This document shows positions 6,039 to 11,569 of a DNA stretch of 11,690 bases, piece by piece (position 1 is the stretch's first letter; each line of letters opens with the position of its first letter). Source of the stretch: JAYEJW01 sp034716535 (lineage in GTDB: Bacteria; Pseudomonadota; Gammaproteobacteria; Chromatiales; Chromatiaceae); contig JAYEJW010000280.1 of NCBI GenBank assembly GCA_034716535.1, positions 1 to 11,690 of the forward strand, given 5' to 3'. The notes under the pieces were generated by a model. That model was not told the origin of the DNA, searched no databases, and saw only the letters and a list, made by a program, of their open reading frames with translations. A program made the position numbers and the translations under genes.

Positions 6039-7256
6039 TTGAATTCCGCTCATTCGCAAAACGCACGCGTGCTTTCCGGCATGCGGCCCACGGGCCGCCT
6101 CCACCTGGGGCACTACCACGGCGTGCTGAAGAACTGGCTCGAGCTGCAGCACGAGTACGAGTGCTTCTTCTTCATCGCCGACTGGCATGCCCTCACGACC
6201 CACTACGATGACCCCTCGCTGATCCCCGAGAGCGTCTGGGACATGGTGGTGGATTGGCTCGCCGCCGGGATCAACCCCGGCTCGGCGACCCTGTTCATCC
6301 AGTCCAAGGTACCGGAGCACGCGGAGCTCCACCTGCTGCTCTCCATGATCACGCCGTTGGGCTGGTTGGAGCGGGTGCCCAGCTACAAGGACCAGCAGGA
6401 GAAGCTCAAGGAGAAGGACCTGGCGACTTACGGTTTCCTCGGCTACCCGCTCCTGCAGAGCGCGGATATTCTCATGTACAAGGCCGGGCTGGTTCCCGTC
6501 GGCGAGGACCAGGTCGCGCACGTGGAGCTGACCCGGGAGATCGCACGCCGGTTCAATCACATCTATGGTCGCGAGCCGGGCTTCGAGGAGAAGGCGGAGC
6601 AGGCCAAGCGCAAGATGGGCAAGAAGAACGCCAAGCTGTTCGACAAGCTCAGGCGGAGCTACGGGGAGAAGGGCGACCAGGAGGCCCTTGAGGTGGCCCG
6701 GGCGTTGCTTGAGACCCAAGGCAACATCACCATGACGGACCGGGAGCGCCTGCTGGGCTATCTGGAAGGGGGCGGCCGGGTCATTCTCCCGGAGCCCCAG
6801 CCCCTGCTCACCAAGGCGTCGAAGATGCCGGGTCTAGATGGCCAGAAGATGTCCAAGTCTTACGGCAATACCATCGCCTTGCGGGATGATCCGGCGGAGG
6901 TGGAGAAGTCGCTACGCACCATGCCCACGGATCCGGCGCGGGTGCGCCGCAAGGACCCCGGCGACCCGAAGAAATGTCCTGTATGGCAGTTGCATCAGGT
7001 GTACTCCGACGAACCGATCAAGGAGTGGGTGCAGGAGGGTTGCCGTTCCGCCGGGATCGGCTGCATCGAGTGCAAGCAGCCGGTCATCGATGCGGTGCTC
7101 GCGGAACTCGGGCCCATCCAGGAACGGGCGCGCGAGCTCGAACAGCAGCCCGAGTTCGTGCGCAACGTCCTCAACGACGGCTGCGAGGCGGCGCGGGACT
7201 TGGCGCGGGAGACCATGGAGGAGGTGCGGCACGCCATGTCATTGGTGTTCCCTTGA
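6039..7256 (+). CDS. trpS: Tryptophanyl-tRNA synthetase (long form with insertion)
   Basis: This cytoplasmic class I aminoacyl-tRNA synthetase charges tRNA-Trp. The HIGH-type motif is HLGH (22-25), within GMRPTGRLHLGHYHG. The KMSKS motif is K270-S274, within DGQKMSKSYGN. DWHALTTHYDDP and PLLQSADILMYKAGLVPVGEDQVAHVELTREIARRFN are the usual active-site landmarks. At 405 residues it is longer than E. coli TrpS (334). The extra length is mainly a charged helical insertion (about 185-255, rich in Lys, Glu and Arg), as in the roughly 400-residue TrpS subtype of other proteobacteria. The start is TTG 6039, supported by AAGGAA (6025-6030) eight bases upstream; the next usable starts lie inside the Rossmann strand. 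The stop TGA at 7254 overlaps the TTG start of scpA. Confidence 0.96.
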   Translation: MNSAHSQNARVLSGMRPTGRLHLGHYHGVLKNWLELQHEYECFFFIADWHALTTHYDDPSLIPESVWDMVVDWLAAGINPGSATLFIQSKVPEHAELHLLLSMITPLGWLERVPSYKDQQEKLKEKDLATYGFLGYPLLQSADILMYKAGLVPVGEDQVAHVELTREIARRFNHIYGREPGFEEKAEQAKRKMGKKNAKLFDKLRRSYGEKGDQEALEVARALLETQGNITMTDRERLLGYLEGGGRVILPEPQPLLTKASKMPGLDGQKMSKSYGNTIALRDDPAEVEKSLRTMPTDPARVRRKDPGDPKKCPVWQLHQVYSDEPIKEWVQEGCRSAGIGCIECKQPVIDAVLAELGPIQERARELEQQPEFVRNVLNDGCEAARDLARETMEEVRHAMSLVFP

Positions 7257-8092
7257 CCGGCGAGAGCGCCCCGCCCGAATCTGCCGTTCCTGCGGGCGGC
7301 GAGCCCCCTGCGCAGCAGGAGATGCCGTTCGCGATGGTGCAGGGCGCGCCCCTGCTCACCCTTCCCCAGGATCTCTACATTCCCCCCGATGCCCTGGAGG
7401 TCTATCTCGACGCCTTCGAGGGACCGCTGGACCTCCTGCTCTATCTGATCAAGCGGCAGAACCTGGACATCCTCGACATTCCCATCGCCGAGATCACCGA
7501 ACAGTACATGGAGTACGTGGAGCTGATGAAGGATCTGCGTCTGGAGCTGGCCGCCGAGTACCTGGTCATGGCGGCCATGCTGGCGGAGATCAAGTCCCGC
7601 ATGCTCCTGCCTCGGCCGGTGGAGGAAGAGGACGAGGAAGATCCGCGGGCCGAGCTGGTGCGTCGGCTGCAGGAATACGAGCGCTTCAAGAAGGCGGCGC
7701 TGGACCTGGACGCGCTGCCGCGCTTGGAGCGGGACGTCTTCTCCACCCAGGCGGACGTGCCGCCCGGCCATGTCCGCCGGCTGCCGCCCAGCGTCGAGTT
7801 GCGAGAGGTGCTTGTGGCGCTTCGCGACGTACTCGCGCGTGCCGATCTGTTTACCAGTCACCGTATTGAAAGGGAGTCCCTGTCCATGCGTGAGCGCATG
7901 GCCCTGGTGCTCGATCGGGTGCGCGGGGGGGGCTTCCTTCCCTTTGCCCACCTGTTCGAGCTCAGCGAGGGTCGGGCGGGTGTAGTGGTCACCTTCCTCG
8001 CCCTGTTGGAGCTCATCAAGGGGGCGTCCATCGAGCTGGTCCAGGCGGAGCCCTTCGCCCCCATCCATGTGCGCTTGCGCGGGGAGGGATGA
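7253..8092 (+). CDS. scpA: Segregation and condensation protein A (ScpA, kleisin)
   Basis: ScpA is the kleisin subunit that, with ScpB, bridges SMC ATPase heads in chromosome organisation and segregation. Family signatures are strong: LPQDLYIPPDALEVYLDAFEGPLDLLLYLIKRQNLDILDIPIAEIT, then AAEYLVMAAMLAEIKSRMLLPRP at the end of the SMC-neck-binding N-domain. An acidic linker (EEEDEEDPRAEL) follows, and the C-terminal winged helix ends FLALLELIKGASIELVQAEPFAPIHV. The start is uncertain. TTG 7253 overlaps the trpS stop as TTGA and gives 279 residues. ATG 7322 or ATG 7334 (AGGAG at 7317-7321) would give about 256 or 252. I prefer TTG because the extra stretch keeps the high GC third-position pattern of coding DNA and leaves no gap. 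Confidence 0.92.
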   Translation: MTGESAPPESAVPAGGEPPAQQEMPFAMVQGAPLLTLPQDLYIPPDALEVYLDAFEGPLDLLLYLIKRQNLDILDIPIAEITEQYMEYVELMKDLRLELAAEYLVMAAMLAEIKSRMLLPRPVEEEDEEDPRAELVRRLQEYERFKKAALDLDALPRLERDVFSTQADVPPGHVRRLPPSVELREVLVALRDVLARADLFTSHRIERESLSMRERMALVLDRVRGGGFLPFAHLFELSEGRAGVVVTFLALLELIKGASIELVQAEPFAPIHVRLRGEG

Positions 8093-8730
8093 TGAGCGGA
8101 TCGCCGACGCTTAAACCGATCGTCGAGGCCGCGCTCCTGGCCGCCGGTGGTCCGCTCACGCTCGATCAGCTGCTTGGACTCTTTGCGGACGAAGAGCGGC
8201 CGAGCCGGGACGCCTTGCTGGAGGCTCTGGCGTCCCTGGAGCTGGACTATAGGGACCGCGGCATCGAGCTCACCCAGGTGGCCGGGGGTTATCGTGCGCA
8301 GGTGTGCCGCAGCGTCGCGCCCTGGGTCGCGCGGCTGTGGGAGGAGAAGCCCGCCCGCTATTCTCGCGCTCTGCTCGAGACCCTGGCGCTCATCGCCTAC
8401 CGCCAACCTATCACCCGGGGTGAGATCGAGGACATTCGCGGTGTGAGTGTCAGCACCAACATCATCAAGACCCTGGCGGAGCGCGAATGGGTCCGAATCG
8501 TCGGCCACCGGGACGTGCCGGGGCGCCCGGCGCTCTATGCCACCACCCGCAAGTTTCTCGACTACTTCGGCCTGCGCTCCTTGAATGACCTGCCGACCCT
8601 GGCGGAGATCCGCGATCCGGAGTTCCTGGGTGATGAGCTGGCCCTGGAAGAGCCGGAGCAGCCCGACGGCAGGGTGATCGGGACCGCCGCGCCCTTGCCC
8701 CTGACCGACGAGGTGCAGAACGATGAATGA
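8092..8730 (+). CDS. scpB: Segregation and condensation protein B (ScpB)
   Basis: This 212-residue protein has two winged-helix domains and dimerises on the ScpA linker. Diagnostic segments are IVEAALLAAGGPLTLDQLLGLF at the N-terminus, RYSRALLETLALIAYRQPITRGEIEDIRGVSVSTNIIKTL and REWVRIVGHRDVPGRPALYATTRKFLDYFGLRSLNDLPTL in the second domain. Two adjacent ATGs overlap the scpA stop (ATGATGA). The second, 8092, is preferred because GGAGG (8083-8087) then has a 4-base rather than 1-base spacer; using 8089 adds one Met. The C-terminal tail is short and acidic. The last codons overlap the rluB start by 8 bases. Confidence 0.95.
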   Translation: MSGSPTLKPIVEAALLAAGGPLTLDQLLGLFADEERPSRDALLEALASLELDYRDRGIELTQVAGGYRAQVCRSVAPWVARLWEEKPARYSRALLETLALIAYRQPITRGEIEDIRGVSVSTNIIKTLAEREWVRIVGHRDVPGRPALYATTRKFLDYFGLRSLNDLPTLAEIRDPEFLGDELALEEPEQPDGRVIGTAAPLPLTDEVQNDE

Positions 8731-9616
8731 CCGCCGCCGATTAGCGCGGCCGCAGCCGGAAGGAGAGGGCGTTCGGGTTCAGAAGGCGCTCGCCGACGAG
8801 GGCATGGGATCCCGCCGCGAGATCGAGGGCTGGATCCGCGATGGGCGGGTGCGGGTCAATGGGCAAATCGCCAAGCTTGGCGACCGGGTGAGCAGGGCGG
8901 ACCGGATCCGGGTCGACGGCAAGGAGGTCAGGCGCCGCCCTGCGCGCGAGACGAGACTAAGGGTCATCGCGTACAACAAGCCGGAGGGTGAGCTGGTGAC
9001 CCGCCAGGATCCGCAGGACCGTGCCACCGTCTTTCGCCGCCTGCCGAGGCTCAAGGGTGGACGCTGGGTCGCCGTGGGGCGGCTGGACATCAACACCTCG
9101 GGGCTCCTGCTGCTCACCAACGACGGGGAGCTGGCCAACCGGCTCATGCACCCCTCCCGGGAGGTGGAGCGCGAGTACGCGGTGCGTATTCTGGGCGAGG
9201 TGCCCCAGGAGACCCTGGGGCTCCTGACCCGGGGTGTGGAGCTCGAAGACGGCCCGGCGCGCTTTGAGGAAATCGTCGAATCCGGCGGCAGCGGTGCCAA
9301 CCGCTGGTTTCACGTCGTCCTGCGCGAGGGCCGCAACCGGGAGGTGCGCCGCCTGTGGGAGGCCGTCGGCTGCAAGGTGAGCCGCCTGATGCGGGTGCGT
9401 TACGGCAACGTGATCCTGGGGCCGCGGGTATTCACCGGTCACTGGCGGGACCTCACGGAGGAAGAGACCGCGGGCCTGCTGGAGCTGGCGGGGATGGAAA
9501 GGCCGCGTCCGGTGAAGCCGCGTTCCGGTCCCTGGAAGAAACCGGGCGGTCCGCATGCCCCCGGGCGGGGTCCGTACAAGACTCGCCCAAAGACGCAGAG
9601 GCGCAAAGACTCTTGA
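8723..9616 (+). CDS. rluB: 23S rRNA pseudouridine synthase RluB (RsuA/RluB/E/F family)
   Basis: RluB converts a uridine in helix 89 of 23S rRNA (U2605 in E. coli) to pseudouridine. Residues about 17-64 form an S4 RNA-binding domain (VRVQKALADEGMGSRREIEGWI, DGRVRVNG). The catalytic domain follows with YNKPEGELVTRQDPQ, then GRLDINTSGLLLLTNDGELANRLMHP holding the catalytic Asp122, then EREYAVRI and EGRNREVRRLWEAVGCKVSRLMRVRYGN. The last 40 residues form a basic, Pro/Gly/Lys/Arg-rich tail, as is common in RluB. Its end, TRPKTQRRKDS, is encoded by a three-fold 8-base tandem repeat (9588-9611) that resembles dispersed repeats elsewhere in proteobacteria. It is the last gene of the overlapping trpS-scpA-scpB-rluB run. 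Confidence 0.95.
   Translation: MNDRRRLARPQPEGEGVRVQKALADEGMGSRREIEGWIRDGRVRVNGQIAKLGDRVSRADRIRVDGKEVRRRPARETRLRVIAYNKPEGELVTRQDPQDRATVFRRLPRLKGGRWVAVGRLDINTSGLLLLTNDGELANRLMHPSREVEREYAVRILGEVPQETLGLLTRGVELEDGPARFEEIVESGGSGANRWFHVVLREGRNREVRRLWEAVGCKVSRLMRVRYGNVILGPRVFTGHWRDLTEEETAGLLELAGMERPRPVKPRSGPWKKPGGPHAPGRGPYKTRPKTQRRKDS
9588..9611. repeat. Three 8-base tandem units at the rluB 3' end
   Basis: CAAAGACG, CAGAGGCG and CAAAGACT run head to tail and finish three bases before the end of the rluB stop codon. The sequence is like the 'CGCAAAGGCGCAAAGA' intergenic repeats common in proteobacterial genomes (recalled, not searched). Here it supplies the last eight or so RluB residues. Confidence 0.55.
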
Positions 9617-9704
9617 TGCCGCGCGCTGATCATGCCAGGAAGGCATTCATCAGCGCTTGCCAAATAGGTTCACCGCGTATATTCGCGCCGAAGGCGCTCC
9701 TTGT

Positions 9705-9740
9705 CCCCCTCTCCCCCCGGGAGAGGGCTGGGAAGAGGGA
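9705..9740. repeat. C/T-rich dispersed-repeat hairpin
   Basis: CCCTCTCCC (9707-9715) and GGGAGAGGG (9719-9727) form a perfect 9-bp stem with a CCC loop, followed by a GGGAAGAGGG-like run. The whole closely resembles the 'CCCTCTCCC..GGGAGAGGG..GGGTGAGGG' element scattered through many GC-rich proteobacterial genomes; that comparison is from memory. It could also act as a 3' hairpin for the rluB transcript. Confidence 0.6.
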
Positions 9741-9801
9741 AATGCTTCATGACAGCCGTGTTTTCATGGTCAGGGGCGACGCGGGCGTCATGATGGGTTA
9801 G

Positions 9802-9842
9802 GCCGTAGGGCGCGACAGCGCATTGCGCCGTATGGCTCTTTT
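9802..9842 (+). terminator. Terminator-like imperfect hairpin downstream of rluB
   Basis: GCCGTAGGGCGC (9802-9813) pairs with GCGCCGTATGGC (9825-9836) at 10 of 12 positions around an 11-base loop, and is followed directly by TCTTTT (9837-9842). This is the only hairpin plus T-run after rluB and is the best candidate for ending the operon. The stem also resembles a dispersed 'GTAGGGCGC..GCGCCGTA' repeat, so both origins are possible. Confidence 0.45.
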
Positions 9843-10000
9843 CAGTCGGCGCGATGCGACCGACGCCTGTTGCGTCCTATCGAGCTGAGCAAAAGATTCA
9901 GATTGCCAGTCATGCAAGGAATCGAGGAGCTTAGTCATTAGTTATTTCGTGGAAACACAACATTCAGGAGCACAGAGCGGGCGGTTGACGTTGCCGAGCG

Positions 10001-10115
10001 GTAACCGTTCACACCCCCGCCGTCATTCCGGCTGGGATGCCGGAAACCAGTGCCATGGATGGCAAACTCGGCCGTCGTATCGCGTCTGGTCGTCTGGGGG
10101 GGTGTGAACGGTTAC
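10001..10115. mobile_element. MITE-like module with 18-bp perfect inverted ends
   Basis: GTAACCGTTCACACCCCC (10001-10018) and its exact reverse complement (10098-10115) enclose 79 bases. Inside are a TTCCGGC-TGGGAT-GCCGGAA hairpin (10026-10045) and a GCCA..TGGC near-palindrome (10052-10063). There is no ORF of note. Long perfect termini around a short non-coding core suggest a miniature inverted-repeat element or REP-type module. No flanking target duplication is visible. A GGGGGG-AGAA-CCCCCC hairpin (10117-10132) abuts the right end. Confidence 0.6.
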
Positions 10116-10116
10116 G

Positions 10117-10132
10117 GGGGGGAGAACCCCCC
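10117..10132. repeat. G6/C6 hairpin abutting the inverted-repeat module
   Basis: Six G, loop AGAA, six C: a short but very stable stem. It lies at the edge where the GC-rich chromosome gives way to the AT-rich segment. No T-tract follows. Confidence 0.5.
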
Positions 10133-10195
10133 GTCTATCCGATTAGGCACAATTGGAATGATGTGAATATTGACCATGTTCTTCTCAAAGGTATC

Positions 10196-10831
10196 TCAGG
10201 ACTTGAAGCGGAATCTTGGTAGGCTGATATTAAAACGAATAGCCAACAGGCGCGCAATAAAGATACTTAGACCGGCAAATACCGCTGCATGAGTAACATC
10301 TGAGTGCAAATATAAAAGGCCAATAAACATTAATGAACCACCCCATGACACTGTGGCATAGAGTGGGCTCTGAAACACAACGGGTGGCTCATTGCTTAAT
10401 ACATCACGGAAAATACCGCCCATGGTGCCGGTCATTACACCCATGAAGCTGGCGACTAACCAAGGCGCCCCCACCATAAGCGACACTAAAGTTCCGGCAA
10501 TACCGAAAGTTGCTAGACCGGCAGCATCAGCGACCAAGAAAAATTTTGGTGAAATCACTATCAGGCGAGCAGTTATAAAAATGGCGATGGCACTACCAAG
10601 TGATGCGATAAAAAAGACCTGATCTTGAATCCAGAACACTTCTCTATCCAGTAGCATATCACGTAGTGATCCCCCTCCCAGCCCGGTAGCGATGGCAATA
10701 ATCATCACGCCGAACAGGTCAAATTGTTTGAAGCCCGCTTTAAGAACACCAGAAGCCGATGAAACAATCACAGCAATTAGAGTTATCCAATATAGATTGC
10801 CTAATAAGACCGGTGTTGGGTTTACAATCAT
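10196..10831 (-). CDS. TRIC-type trimeric intracellular cation channel family protein (YadS/UPF0126)
   Basis: This 211-residue polytopic membrane protein has two copies of the UPF0126 repeat, each with the family's glycine-rich motif next to Arg-Asp: GLGGGSLRDMLL (about 50-61) and GTMGGIFRDVLSNEPP (about 135-150). About seven hydrophobic helices are visible, as expected for prokaryotic TRIC channels, which are homotrimeric K+-conducting proteins related to animal TRIC; other transport roles have been proposed for some bacterial members. The start is ATG 10831; no good ribosome site is seen. Codon use is AT-rich at third positions, unlike every other gene here, and the flanks are AT-rich too. 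This points to acquisition from a lower-GC source. It stands alone between mobile-element remnants. Confidence 0.9.
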   Translation of the reverse strand: MIVNPTPVLLGNLYWITLIAVIVSSASGVLKAGFKQFDLFGVMIIAIATGLGGGSLRDMLLDREVFWIQDQVFFIASLGSAIAIFITARLIVISPKFFLVADAAGLATFGIAGTLVSLMVGAPWLVASFMGVMTGTMGGIFRDVLSNEPPVVFQSPLYATVSWGGSLMFIGLLYLHSDVTHAAVFAGLSIFIARLLAIRFNISLPRFRFKS

Positions 10832-10881
10832 AGTAGTAGCTTTATTGGTGCTATCTCTCTTCGACTTTTTATTGCTAAGTT

Positions 10882-10909
10882 ATCTTAAACAAAACATAAA
10901 TAATTTCAA
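10882..10909 (-). promoter_or_regulatory. Candidate promoter for the TRIC-family gene
   Basis: On the minus strand TTGAAA (10909-10904) and TAAGAT (10887-10882) are separated by 16 bases in a very AT-rich stretch. This gives a leader of about 45 bases before ATG 10831. It is a fair sigma-70-type match, but AT-rich DNA offers many chance hits. Confidence 0.4.
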
Positions 10910-10929
10910 TATATATGGTTATGTAACAA

Positions 10930-10948
10930 GCCAATAGCAGGCCAATAG
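10930..10948. repeat. Two GCCAATAG direct repeats at the island/transposase junction
   Basis: GCCAATAG occurs at 10930-10937 and 10941-10948, 11 bases apart. The pair lies exactly where the AT-rich segment meets the 3' end of a transposase remnant (its stop is at 10951-10953). Confidence 0.5.
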
Positions 10949-10950
10949 GG

Positions 10951-11172
10951 TCAGTTTTCGCATTGTTGCATTGCTCCCCGTACAATTCGTCCCACGGTCG
11001 CCAAATGGACCCCGAAATGCGCCGCTATTTCCCGGTAACTATAGGCTCCGGTGGCGTATGCAGCCACCATGGCGGCGTTCCGCTCCCCATGACTGGCGGC
11101 GATGACTTCAAGCGATGGCGCCGGTGGCCGGCGTTGCGCTTGGGGCACCGGGTGTTCCCGGGGGTGTTCCCG
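10951..11172 (-). pseudogene. C-terminal helix-turn-helix remnant of a REP-associated Y1 transposase
   Basis: The frame reads VPQAQRRPPAPSLEVIAASHGERNAAMVAAYATGAYSYREIAAHFGVHLATVGRIVRGAMQQCEN and stops. The part from AAYATGAYS to GRIVR is a DNA-binding helix-turn-helix. In my recollection of REP-associated (IS200-like, HUH) transposases, a C-terminal extension ends this way, 'P-R/Q-AQRRP...YREIAxHFGVHxxTVxRIVR'. The N-terminal catalytic domain (HUH motif and Tyr nucleophile) is absent. The frame can be opened by a TTG at 11187, but that codon lies in the end repeat of the neighbouring element, so this is a truncated gene rather than a small regulator. A 12-base tandem duplication (11150-11173) lies at its broken end. 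Confidence 0.65.
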
Positions 11173-11173
11173 G
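11150..11173. repeat. Exact tandem duplication of GGGTGTTCCCGG
   Basis: Two perfect 12-base copies, 11150-11161 and 11162-11173, lie at the broken 5' end of the helix-turn-helix remnant. The second overlaps the first base of the GGACAGTATACT inverted repeat. It is read as PREHPREH in the frame of the remnant. Confidence 0.75.
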
Positions 11174-11569
11174 GACAGTATACTCAACCCCCGTCCCTGC
11201 TGGAGAAGACGTCAAAAGTATCGGGGTCTCGTTGCCGCGGCTTTGGTCCCGGCTTCTTACGACGTAACGGCCGCCCCAAGCAGCGCTCCAAGTGCTCGAT
11301 GAATACGTCGGTGCCTAAGGGACGTCCGGTTCTCATGTGTCCGTGAATCGCGGCCGGCAGGTCGCCCTCAAAGGGCTCGCGCAGATAGCTCCGCCAATCG
11401 GGCACCAGTTCGAGCATCGGAGACACCTGGACCAGCTCAAAAGAACGTTTGCTGACGGCGATTGCCGCGTTGCGTGACGTGATGTGGATATTCAGGTGCG
11501 ACGATCCGCGCCAGTCATGCCATCTCTTCTTCCCGCGACAGATTCAAGTTTGAGATAAGTATACTGTCC
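11173..11569 (-). mobile_element. Defective transposase element with 12-bp terminal inverted repeats
   Basis: GGACAGTATACT (11173-11184) and AGTATACTGTCC (11558-11569) are perfect inverted repeats enclosing the deleted transposase pseudogene. The left repeat begins at the transposase stop codon and the right one lies about 35 bases before its ATG, so they tightly bracket the gene. AGTATACTGTCC-type sequences flank genes of this transposase group in other genomes (recalled, not searched). No target duplication is visible outside. Confidence 0.65.
11184..11523 (-). pseudogene. Internally deleted REP-associated Y1/HUH transposase
   Basis: Two parts of one gene are joined. From ATG 11523 the frame reads Met-Ala-stop-LARIVAPEYPHHVTQRGNRRQQTFF, then stop at 11439. 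This is the N-terminus of the 'MARLARxVAPxxPHHVTQRGNRRQ' transposases, with codon 3 changed from Arg (CGA) to TGA. From about 11438, in another frame, it continues ELVQVSPMLELVPDWRSYL, HGHMRTGRPLGTDVFIEHLERCLGRPLRRKKPGPKP and stops at 11184, the family's C-terminus. About 120 central residues, including the HUH histidines and the catalytic tyrosine, are missing, and the junction shifts frame. The coding start at GTG 11426 would be an artefact of this decay. The gene cannot make an active transposase. Confidence 0.8.

Larger units (their letters stand above)
9617..10195. other. Repeat-rich gene-free region of about 580 bases
   Basis: No credible gene is seen; short ORFs here lack family features. 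It holds a CCCTCTCCC/GGGAGAGGG hairpin (9707-9727), a terminator-like hairpin (9802-9842) and a module with 18-bp inverted ends (10001-10115), followed by a G6/C6 hairpin (10116-10132). The stretch 9845-9995 shows nothing I can name. Composition changes from GC-rich to AT-rich at about 10135-10140. Confidence 0.7.

Noticed and set aside
6995..8068. Minus-strand ORF of 357 residues opposite trpS/scpA
   Set aside because: It is the antisense shadow of trpS and scpA; it is Gln/His/Leu-rich without domains.
9588..9611. CRISPR-like repeats at the rluB end
   Set aside because: The three 8-base units are contiguous with no spacers and far too short for CRISPR repeats.
5348..9616. A novel defence or biosynthetic system in the plus-strand run
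   Set aside because: Every gene matches a known housekeeping family in an arrangement familiar from other gammaproteobacteria; nothing suggests a new system.
9355..9801. Plus-strand ORF running from inside rluB into the intergenic region
   Set aside because: It begins out of frame inside rluB and crosses repeat sequences, with no recognisable protein features.
10037..10222. Short plus-strand ORF across the inverted-repeat module
   Set aside because: It spans the MITE-like repeat and the composition break, lacks a ribosome site and resembles nothing.
11496..11502. GTGCGAC as the 5' boundary of a group II intron
   Set aside because: The motif matches a canonical intron start, but on the other strand these bases belong to the transposase N-terminal coding remnant (LARIVAPEYP region). 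The intron-like sequence only begins beyond 11569.
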